The position numbers and the translations under genes were made by a program. The notes under the pieces were generated by a model, which worked only from the letters and a program-made list of their open reading frames with translations, was not told the DNA's origin and ran no database searches. From an uncultured Phocaeicola sp. (GTDB lineage: Bacteria > Bacteroidota > Bacteroidia > Bacteroidales > Bacteroidaceae), in NCBI GenBank assembly GCA_947626525.1, contig CANQSM010000026.1, positions 1 through 37,592 on the forward strand: a stretch of DNA of 37,592 nucleotides. The letters are read 5' to 3'. Every line of letters begins with the position of its first letter. The first letter of the stretch is position 1. Below, piece after piece: positions 17,537-24,187 of this stretch.

Positions 17537-19117
17537 TCAGTTTCCCGTATACGTACAGTCCACAAACTCTGGTTGTACAGACAAATCACCTTTTATATCG
17601 GTTTCTATCTTTCCACCCGGGACCTCAAACCGTACTTTGTCAAAAAGAATCTTCCGGCTGTCATCCACTGTAATCAGTGAATCTCCGCTATAAATGGTCA
17701 TGTTTCTTAATATAATACCATTGACATCCTGCAAACGAATCAACTTCTTACAATGAGCCGTTACATTTTCAATCAGTACGTTCTCTATAGGTGTTTCAGG
17801 AATACCCACAGCTTTGATTAACTGAGGGCACTCTTCCACAATGATATCACGAGCTACGATATTCTTATAAGAAGGTGTTAAAGAAGTCAATTCACGTTTC
17901 GGGTAACGAATCGCCAGCTCACCCACGAACGTCTTGCTACCCAACATATCCCACACAAAAGGTTGTCCGCTCAGTCTCATACGAATACGTTCATATATCA
18001 GATTTTCACCACCGCCTCCACGGTTACGTCGGGTTTTGAAACGGAGTCCGGTACCGGTTCCGTCAAACACACAATCGTGTACATAAAGGTTACGAATCAT
18101 TCCCGCAGTTTCACTGCCGCAAGTGATACCTCCATGTCCCTTTTCAGCCAGACAATAACGGACAACAATATTTTCCGATGGCTTATTTACCCGTATTCCA
18201 TCCTCACAACGCCCTGCTTTCATGGTAAAACAGTCATCCCCACAACTCAGCGTACTATACTCAATCAGCACATTTCTTGAAGATTCAATATCGATACCGT
18301 CACCACGTGGAATACCTACCGAACGAACTGTAATACCACGAATAATCACGCCATCACAATATACAGGAACCACATTCCAAAACGGTGTGTTTTCCAACGT
18401 AATTTCTTCCACCAAAACATCTTTACAGTTAATAGGTGATACAAACATTGGTAAAAAGACCGGAGTATTGTTATTTCCGTCATACAGACGTTCCTCTACC
18501 GGAGTTTCTACCTTAATATATTCTTCCACCACTCCGCCTCGCATCTGACGTTTTTGGATTTCACATTCCCGATCAGGACCTACCAACTTTCCTTTACCAG
18601 TTAAAGCAATATGTTCCTGCCCATTGGCATATACCAAAGCTCCTAACGAATATACCTCCACGCCTTCATTACGCGTAAACACAGCTGGCTGATAATCTTT
18701 GACATCTCCACTGAAATGTAATTCCGCACCTTCTTCCAAATGCAAATTCACATAGCTCTTCAGTTCAATTCTTCCAGTACTCCATACTCCGGCAGGAACC
18801 ACTACCGTTCCTCCTCCTTTCGCACTTACTTCGTCAATAGCTTTCTGAATATTTGACGTAACCATCGTTTCCGGCTGGGCGCCATATTCCACAATAGACA
18901 CAGACAAATCATTGAATACAGGACGAGTAAATACGGGCATTTCGAAAGGAGCCGTTACCGGAGCAATGGTATCCGGCAGATTCAATGCGCCGACTTGATC
19001 TTTTTCCGGTACGGCGACCTTTACTGAAGGAGTTGTTTTACAAGAAGATAATGGAATAATTCCCAACATCATAAATAGTTTCAACAGCTGCTTTGTGGTT
19101 CGATACATATTCTTCAT
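17537..19117 (-). CDS. GH28 family glycoside hydrolase (polygalacturonase-like) lipoprotein
   Basis: A 526-aa probable surface or periplasmic lipoprotein: signal peptide with lipobox LSSC and lipidated C26. The body is a right-handed parallel beta-helix of the pectinase fold (SNIQKAIDEVSAKGGGTVVVP at the start). The GH28 catalytic signatures are all present: GDGID (272-276), CGDDC (292-296), GHGG (327-330) and RFKTRRNRGG (359-368). GH28 enzymes cleave alpha-linked galacturonic acid in homogalacturonan or rhamnogalacturonan; endo or exo action cannot be told. It diverges from a DapA-family lyase and a sodium:solute symporter, consistent with uronate use. The 95-nt gap to kdsA leaves cotranscription open. 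Confidence 0.9.
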   Translation of the reverse strand: MKNMYRTTKQLLKLFMMLGIIPLSSCKTTPSVKVAVPEKDQVGALNLPDTIAPVTAPFEMPVFTRPVFNDLSVSIVEYGAQPETMVTSNIQKAIDEVSAKGGGTVVVPAGVWSTGRIELKSYVNLHLEEGAELHFSGDVKDYQPAVFTRNEGVEVYSLGALVYANGQEHIALTGKGKLVGPDRECEIQKRQMRGGVVEEYIKVETPVEERLYDGNNNTPVFLPMFVSPINCKDVLVEEITLENTPFWNVVPVYCDGVIIRGITVRSVGIPRGDGIDIESSRNVLIEYSTLSCGDDCFTMKAGRCEDGIRVNKPSENIVVRYCLAEKGHGGITCGSETAGMIRNLYVHDCVFDGTGTGLRFKTRRNRGGGGENLIYERIRMRLSGQPFVWDMLGSKTFVGELAIRYPKRELTSLTPSYKNIVARDIIVEECPQLIKAVGIPETPIENVLIENVTAHCKKLIRLQDVNGIILRNMTIYSGDSLITVDDSRKILFDKVRFEVPGGKIETDIKGDLSVQPEFVDCTYTGN

Positions 19118-19144
19118 AAATAATAGTTTTAAGCTTTAAAGGTT

Positions 19145-19205
19145 CAAATATATGTAAATTATTCAATTTGAATAGCATCTTTACCAATTTTATTTTATAG
19201 TTTTG
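19145..19205. promoter_or_regulatory. Divergent promoter region, GH28 / lyase
   Basis: Two back-to-back -7 boxes: TATATTTG on the - strand (plus-strand CAAATATA, 19145-19152) for the GH28 gene, and TAGTTTTG on the + strand (19198-19205) for the lyase. Between them is a 15-bp palindrome, TATTCAATTTGAATA (19160-19174), with 7-bp perfect arms, in the -33 zone of the GH28 promoter. It is a candidate operator that could control both directions. Confidence 0.55.
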
Positions 19206-19248
19206 TTGCCGATAACGAGAAACAAACTCTAAATATTATTACAAAACC

Positions 19249-20196
19249 ATGAAAAATACTTTAAAAAATCCACTATGTGGAATTATCCCCCCGTTGGTAA
19301 CCCCTTTGAAAGATAATGATACGCTTGACGTAGAAAGTTTGGAACGTCTTATCGAACACCTCATCCAAGGTGGCGTGCACGGTCTGTTTATCCTCGGTAC
19401 CACGGGTGAAGAGCAAAGCTTGAGTTATCGTGTCCGCCAAGAAATGATTCGCGAAACATGCCGTATCAATAACGGACGTCTGCCTGTACTGGTCTGTATC
19501 ACTGATACTTCACTGGTAGAAAGTATCAATCTGGCTCATACCGCAGCCGAAAGTGGTGCATCCGGAGTGGTTTCCGCTCCCCCTTACTATTTTGCACCGG
19601 GACAGCCAGAATTAGCTGAGTTTTATGAAGATTTGGTCCCGCAGCTTCCTCTTCCGGTATTCCTATACAACATGCCTTCGCATGTAAAAGTAAACTTTGC
19701 GCCGGCTACCATACACCGCATTGCCCAAAACCCACAAGTGGTAGGATTCAAGGACAGTTCCGCCAATACCGTCTATTTCCAGTCGGTCATGTATACCATG
19801 AAAGACCGTCCCGATTTTGCCATGCTTGTCGGTCCGGAAGAAATAACTGGAGAATGCGTGTTATTGGGCGGACACGGCGGTATCAACGGCGGCGCCAACA
19901 TGTTTCCGGAATTGTATGTACGTATGTATGAAGCAGCTAAAGCCGGCAACTTGAAAGAGGTGAAACGTCTTCAGCAGTTTATCATGCAGATAAGTTCCGG
20001 TATTTACACCGTAGGACAGCATGGATCCAGTTACTTGAAAGGATTGAAATGTGCCTTGTCCCTGCTTGGCATTATCAATGATGATTTCGTGGCGTCACCT
20101 TTCCATAAGTTCAACGCCCCCGAACGGGAGAAAGTTCATAAGGCACTGGAGCAACTTCCCATTCAAAATGGAAAACTGATATTAGAAGACAGATAA
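19249..20196 (+). CDS. DapA/NanA-family class I aldolase (lyase)
   Basis: A 315-aa TIM-barrel protein of the dihydrodipicolinate synthase / N-acetylneuraminate lyase superfamily, which cleaves or forms 2-keto acids through a Schiff base. Seen: GTTGE (about 50-54), the tyrosine of YNMPS (143-147), and the Schiff-base lysine in VVGFKDSSAN. True DapA enzymes are usually about 290-300 aa and are not linked to transporters, so lysine synthesis is unlikely. Next to a GH28 enzyme and a sodium symporter, a 2-keto-3-deoxy-sugar-acid aldolase or dehydratase for uronate breakdown is the best guess; a sialate lyase cannot be excluded. Confidence 0.85.
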   Translation: MKNTLKNPLCGIIPPLVTPLKDNDTLDVESLERLIEHLIQGGVHGLFILGTTGEEQSLSYRVRQEMIRETCRINNGRLPVLVCITDTSLVESINLAHTAAESGASGVVSAPPYYFAPGQPELAEFYEDLVPQLPLPVFLYNMPSHVKVNFAPATIHRIAQNPQVVGFKDSSANTVYFQSVMYTMKDRPDFAMLVGPEEITGECVLLGGHGGINGGANMFPELYVRMYEAAKAGNLKEVKRLQQFIMQISSGIYTVGQHGSSYLKGLKCALSLLGIINDDFVASPFHKFNAPEREKVHKALEQLPIQNGKLILEDR

Positions 20197-20206
20197 CCTA
20201 CTTAAA

Positions 20207-20278
20207 GAGTCCCCTGAACAGCCATTCATTCATACAATCGTATGAATCTATTCTATGCGAAAGGGTAAGAGGGGACTC
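20207..20278 (+). other. Nested stem structure between lyase and symporter
   Basis: GAGTCCCCT (20207-20215) pairs perfectly with AGGGGACTC (20270-20278), enclosing a second perfect hairpin ATTCATAC (20228-20235) / GTATGAAT (20240-20247) with loop AATC. There is no following T-run, so a plain terminator is less likely than a structured mRNA segment that sets processing or expression of the downstream symporter. Confidence 0.55.
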
Positions 20279-20350
20279 GTACAAGCGGGCTTCATCAACC
20301 TTTCACCTTAAAATAAAGAGAATGATTAACCTTAAAGAAAAACACTTATC

Positions 20351-21829
20351 ATGCACATTATCGATTTAATTGTCTTCCTGATATTTACGGGAGGTATCGT
20401 TGTTTTCGGATGCTCTTTTTTCAAGAAGAAGACCTCTTCAGACGACTTCACCTCCGCAGGACGCAGTCTGCCAGGCTGGGTGGTGGGAATGTCCATCTTT
20501 GCCACCTATGTGAGCAGTATCAGTTATTTGGGTTATCCGGGAAAGGCTTTTTCCGGAGATTGGAACGCTTTCGTATTCAGCCTTTCCATCCCCATAGCCT
20601 CTTATTTCGCGGCTAAATACTTTGTTCCTTTTTACCGCAACATGGGCAGCGTATCGGCTTACAGTTTTCTGGAACACCGTTTCGGAGCTTGGGCACGTCT
20701 CTACGCATCGGCCTGTTACCTGCTCACGCAGATAGCACGCATGGGTTCCATTCTGTTCCTGTTGGCCTTGCCCATGAATATCCTGATGGGATGGAATATA
20801 CAAATGGTTATCATCATCACCAGTGCCGCCATCATCATCTACTCCATGTTGGGAGGTATCAAAGCTGTCATCTGGACTGAAGCTATCCAAAGCTTCATCC
20901 TGATAGGCGGAGCATTAGCCTGCCTGGTCATCCTGTTGTTCTCTATGCCGGAAGGTCCTATGCAGACATTTGACATCGCCATGGCAGACAACAAGTTTTA
21001 TTTGGGAGACCTGACCGGAGATTTAAGCCATTCCACTTTCTGGGTATGTCTGATTTACGGTGTGTTCATCAACCTTCAGAATTACGGAATCGACCAAAAT
21101 TACGTACAGCGTTACCACACGGCTAAAAACGAGAAAGAGGCCAAATTCTCCGCCTTGTTCGGAGGTTACCTGTTTATTCCCGTATCGGCCATCTTCTTTT
21201 TAATCGGAACGGCTTTGTATGCCTATTATCAGGTCTATCCCGATTTGTTACCGGCCGATGGCATAAAGGCTGACTACGTATTCCCATTCTTTATAGTCAA
21301 TCAGCTTCCCGTAGGTATGACAGGTCTGCTTATCGCTTCCATTTTCGCAGCAGGCATGAGTACGGTAGCCACCAGCGTCACCAGTTCGTCCACCATCATC
21401 CTGACCGACTATTACAAACGGTTCCGCAAACATGCATCCGACAAAGAACAGTTGTTCGTATTGAAAATATCAAGCCTGATTGTGGGAGTATTGGGAATCA
21501 TCATTGCCATTGCCCTGCTGAATGTAGAAAGCATTCTGGACGCTTGGTGGAAACTCTCCTCCATCTTCAGCGGAGGTATGCTGGGTCTTTTCCTATTGGG
21601 CTATCTGTCAAAAAAGGCACGCAACATCGACGCCATCATCAGTGTCATCTGCGGCGTGTTGCTGATATGCTGGATTTCCCTGACATCTTATTTTAACGAA
21701 ACGTTCGGCTGGAATTTCCCCGTCATTCACGAATATCTGGCCATCGTATTCGGAACCATGCTGATATTCTTCGTGGGATTCCTGAGTGCCCACTTGTTTT
21801 TCAAGTATCAGAAAAACAAAGTGGAATGA
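20351..21829 (+). CDS. Sodium:solute symporter (SSS family)
   Basis: A 492-aa inner-membrane transporter with about 13 hydrophobic helices of the SSS (LeuT-fold) family, which couples Na+ entry to uptake of sugars, sugar acids or other small solutes. Helix 1 is followed by the SSDDFTSAGRSLPGWVVGMSIFATY region (about 29-53) that is typical of the family, and FAAGMSTVATSVTSSSTI in helix 8 carries the Ser/Thr Na2-site residues. It lies 154 nt after the lyase on the same strand, across the nested stems at 20207-20278, so substrate and lyase are probably matched (a uronate or a keto sugar acid). A strong terminator follows. Confidence 0.92.
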   Translation: MHIIDLIVFLIFTGGIVVFGCSFFKKKTSSDDFTSAGRSLPGWVVGMSIFATYVSSISYLGYPGKAFSGDWNAFVFSLSIPIASYFAAKYFVPFYRNMGSVSAYSFLEHRFGAWARLYASACYLLTQIARMGSILFLLALPMNILMGWNIQMVIIITSAAIIIYSMLGGIKAVIWTEAIQSFILIGGALACLVILLFSMPEGPMQTFDIAMADNKFYLGDLTGDLSHSTFWVCLIYGVFINLQNYGIDQNYVQRYHTAKNEKEAKFSALFGGYLFIPVSAIFFLIGTALYAYYQVYPDLLPADGIKADYVFPFFIVNQLPVGMTGLLIASIFAAGMSTVATSVTSSSTIILTDYYKRFRKHASDKEQLFVLKISSLIVGVLGIIIAIALLNVESILDAWWKLSSIFSGGMLGLFLLGYLSKKARNIDAIISVICGVLLICWISLTSYFNETFGWNFPVIHEYLAIVFGTMLIFFVGFLSAHLFFKYQKNKVE

Positions 21830-21874
21830 TGATACGGAATGGCAGATAAACAACAGCGAATAACCAAACAGAAA

Positions 21875-21917
21875 CATAGCGTAACAAATCGATTGAAATC
21901 GCATAGGTTGCGCTATG
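21875..21917 (+). terminator. Terminator of the symporter gene
   Basis: CATAGCGTAAC (21875-21885) pairs with GTTGCGCTATG (21907-21917): 11 bp including one G-U pair, followed by CTTTTATT. It lies 46 nt after the symporter stop. Confidence 0.72.
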
Positions 21918-21958
21918 CTTTTATTCCATTGAAAACATACAAACTCCTTCTTACATAG

Positions 21959-22117
21959 GGTTATTCCATTGCAGAAGATACACATACCGGTAAAACATTG
22001 CTGGCACAAAAGCTATTGGAAAAATATAAAATCCCCTATTTATCATGCCAATTAACCGTAGAAAGGTCAAGGAATTACTCACTATTATTGATTTTTCAGC
22101 GTTTTTCTGCGCTTTGA
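21959..22117 (+). pseudogene. Fragment of a P-loop kinase/ATPase-like gene
   Basis: The + frame reads through 52 codons with no start codon; a stop lies just before it (21956-21958). It contains THTGKTLLAQKLLEKYKIP followed by YLS (about 21983-22045), which looks like the Walker A region of a small nucleotide or phosphoglycerate kinase-like ATPase family. The first glycine of the P-loop is replaced by Glu, and after YLS the similarity is lost. No other part of such a protein is seen nearby, so this is a decayed remnant. The family assignment is from memory of the motif, not from a search. Confidence 0.5.
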
Positions 22118-22186
22118 GAACCAACAAGGGGACAAATGGGCTATAAAATTTTCACCTTATATGGGAGTTCATTTATAGGAATTCAC

Positions 22187-22194
22187 TACCTTTG
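22187..22194 (+). promoter_or_regulatory. -7 box ahead of hairpin leader and lipoprotein
   Basis: TACCTTTG matches TAnnTTTG exactly. The transcript would start near 22201 and run through the long hairpin (22245-22387) into the lipoprotein gene at 22456, giving an unusually long leader of about 255 nt. No good -33 is seen. Confidence 0.6.
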
Positions 22195-22244
22195 CATTCG
22201 GATTAAGGCAACTCTATCCAAGACATACGAATAAAAAGAAGCGT

Positions 22245-22387
22245 TATGCGTATCTTGAACTTGAAAACGTAGGAAATTTTCAAATTGCACAAAGATAGTA
22301 TAATGGTTCTCACGCATATAGCGTGAGCTGCTATCGTTACATCTGTGCAAATGGCTTCCTACGACCTTCAAGTTTAGACATGGCATA
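22245..22387 (+). ncRNA. ~143-nt long hairpin RNA leader, unassigned
   Basis: A nearly continuous stem. From outside in: TATGC (22245-22249) / GCATA (22383-22387); TTGAACTTGAA (22255-22265) / TTCAAGTTTAG (22367-22377, two wobble pairs); CGTAGGAA (22268-22275) / TTCCTACG (22356-22363); TTGCACA (22285-22291) / TGTGCAA (22344-22350), extended by GAT/ATC; and an apical CTCACGC (22309-22315) / GCGTGAG (22321-22327) with loop ATATA. It lies between a -7 box and a lipoprotein gene. It could be a cis-regulatory RNA, a small RNA, or a dispersed repeat; I do not recognise it as a named riboswitch class. Confidence 0.65.
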
Positions 22388-22455
22388 GTTGGCTCACGTT
22401 TTCAATATATAATTAACATCTTGATAGAGTCAATCGAGAATATAACAATTGGAAT

Positions 22456-23271
22456 ATGAATAAATTTATCATTTCATTTCTGTTCATCACCGTTTTTCTG
22501 GTATCAGCTTGTAGTGATGATGAGCCAAAAGATGTGGTTAAGGAAATCAAAATGTCAATTTTACCGGAAACCGGCGTTATGTATGACCTATTCGATGATA
22601 AAGGAGAATACCCCATCGAGTGTATGCTTGTCATGTCGGAAGATAACCCTGGAGTAGTGGAACATCTCGGATTCAACGGAATCGAAGGCTTTACATACGA
22701 AAGAGGACACGAATATTATCTTTCAGTAAGGCGGACAATTCTCGCAAATCCCCCTGCGGATGGTTCCGACCGTACATATTCACTTATCCGTATTCTTCAA
22801 GACAGACTCGTCACAGAACCGGAAATCCCGGTTGACAAAGAGATTAAATCGGAAAAAGATATAGAATACTATGATTTGTGCCCTTTCGAGAAATATGCTG
22901 CCAACAAGGGATATATTGTTGATGAGGAGGGTAAAATACTCTATGACGATGGTTCATCGCTGCCCTCCTATAATGCTGCCCGTATATGGCTGAAGCATGT
23001 CCTCGATAAAGGAGATTCGAATTGGATAAAATTCCAAAGTACACCTTATCAGGCAATTTATTCGTTTGTCTTGTCTCCGTTCACCGATGACATTCGTTTG
23101 GTACGCAACAAATCATACGGTCCGATGTTCAAGGATGTCGTTCCTGAAGATGAGTTTATCCGTATTACTCAATCCATGAAATCCGGTGAAGAAGTTCGTT
23201 ACGCACTCATCCTTGCCAATATCCATAAAAAGGGGCTTCAAAAGTTAGAATTTACCATAAAAAAGCGATAA
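22456..23271 (+). CDS. Lipoprotein with DUF4377-like domain
   Basis: A 271-aa protein with a lipoprotein signal peptide (lipobox VSAC, lipidated C19) and an acidic stretch SDDEPKD directly after the cysteine. Residues about 55-115 (GFTYERGHEYYLSV, then NPPADGSDRTYSLIRIL) match the pattern I know from DUF4377 domains of Bacteroidetes lipoproteins; the function of that domain is unknown. The C-terminal 150 residues I do not recognise. Probably anchored in the outer or inner membrane facing the periplasm or surface. It sits alone in an accessory pocket behind a long structured leader. Confidence 0.8.
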   Translation: MNKFIISFLFITVFLVSACSDDEPKDVVKEIKMSILPETGVMYDLFDDKGEYPIECMLVMSEDNPGVVEHLGFNGIEGFTYERGHEYYLSVRRTILANPPADGSDRTYSLIRILQDRLVTEPEIPVDKEIKSEKDIEYYDLCPFEKYAANKGYIVDEEGKILYDDGSSLPSYNAARIWLKHVLDKGDSNWIKFQSTPYQAIYSFVLSPFTDDIRLVRNKSYGPMFKDVVPEDEFIRITQSMKSGEEVRYALILANIHKKGLQKLEFTIKKR

Positions 23272-23457
23272 CTATTATAGACTGATTCCATTGGGATTCC
23301 CCTGCCTTGCGAAGATTGAGACACTCCGCTTGAAGTAGGTTGTTTCCCGAATCATCAGGAAGGAATCCTCCTTTGTGATGAGTGTGATGTGGTATGTCAG
23401 TTTGCAAGCTCGAGGCTGCTAAAGGTTACAACACCAATCTGTTATAAACCAGAAACA

Positions 23458-23489
23458 GTAGAGGGGGATCCTCCCGGCTGCCCCTCTAC
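23458..23489. other. Strong hairpin, 9-bp GC-rich stem
   Basis: GTAGAGGGG (23458-23466) pairs perfectly with CCCCTCTAC (23481-23489) over a 14-nt loop. No T-run follows on either strand, so it is not a classical terminator. It is about 190 nt after the lipoprotein stop. It could be part of a small RNA read leftwards from the -7 box at 23680-23687 (TACATTTG on the - strand). Confidence 0.5.
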
Positions 23490-24130
23490 ACTCGTTAACT
23501 CTAATATACTAATACAAACTTAGCCAATTACACATAATTAGCTACGAAACATATTATTGAAGTTTAAACACTTCCGTATGTAACCTAAAACAAGTTTTTC
23601 CTGTCATAAGATAATCATCTATAAAATGCTTATTTGCAAAATCTTACTACGTCAACCATATATGTTCATTTGAACGGGGCAAATGTATGAGTTTATCTTT
23701 AATAAAAAAAGAAAAGAAGAAAAAACTTAACCTACAACATGGCTGAGTATGCGCAGACCGAATTGTGATTGCTCAATATTACCCCATATTGGTGCACAGG
23801 AAAACGAAGCCAACAATATATCTTATCTATCACCCCGCTGAATGGAAATGCTCCGGTATCGTACAAGACGAAGGGAAGCGGAACGGAATGAAAATAAGCA
23901 TGACAGCCGGAACGGAATGGCCTTTCGGAAGTCCGGAAATAACACTGGAAGACGCAGTCACACAAGCAATCTTCCAGACTTATACCTTAAATATGGCGAG
24001 CAGGACAGCAGGCCTGCCCGGACATAACCGTAGAAGACAAGACACAGCGTCCTTTTGCACAGTCAGACCGCCTGATGGCTTACCCAAAGGCAATAAAGTA
24101 CATGAAAGATATCAAATAAACGACAGAAAA

Positions 24131-24161
24131 CTTGGTCAACTCCATATTTTTCGTACATTTG
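24131..24161 (+). promoter_or_regulatory. hppA promoter
   Basis: TACATTTG (24154-24161) matches the -7 consensus, and CTTG (24131-24134) is a three-of-four match to the -33 TTTG with 19-bp spacing. Transcription would begin about 20 nt before ATG 24188. Confidence 0.72.
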
Positions 24162-24187
24162 AAGCGTTACTTTAAAACTATTACACT

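Larger units (their letters stand above)
21830..22455. other. Intergenic region with terminator, gene remnant and RNA leader
   Basis: A 626-nt gap without an intact gene. It holds, in order, the symporter terminator (21875-21917), a short kinase-like coding remnant (21959-22117), a -7 box (22187-22194) and a long hairpin leader (22245-22387) in front of the DUF4377-like lipoprotein. Confidence 0.7.
23272..24187. other. 900-nt region without a convincing gene
   Basis: Contents: a strong hairpin at 23458-23489; a possible leftward -7 box at 23680-23687; a purine-rich stretch (about 23700-23730); a stretch 23765-24150 whose three + frames each look protein-like for only part of their length; and the hppA promoter at its right end. 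The longest frame (23765-24175) runs over the hppA promoter and has no recognisable domain, so I do not call it a gene. Decayed coding DNA is possible. Confidence 0.55.

Noticed and set aside
19249-20196. Lysine-pathway dapA
   Set aside because: The family match is real, but the length and the setting beside a GH28 enzyme and a symporter argue for a catabolic lyase.
21608-22009. 133-codon - strand open frame
   Set aside because: Mostly antisense to the symporter gene and it crosses the symporter terminator.
22186-22386. 66-codon - strand open frame
   Set aside because: It is the reverse complement of the long hairpin; the open frame is a by-product of the RNA structure.
22245-22387. Transposon or insertion-sequence end
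   Set aside because: No transposase gene, no target-site duplication and no second terminal copy within the window; a dispersed repeat remains possible.
23765-24175. 136-codon + strand open frame before hppA
   Set aside because: It overlaps the hppA promoter (24131-24161), has no domain I recognise, ends in low-quality sequence, and other frames look equally protein-like over parts of the stretch.
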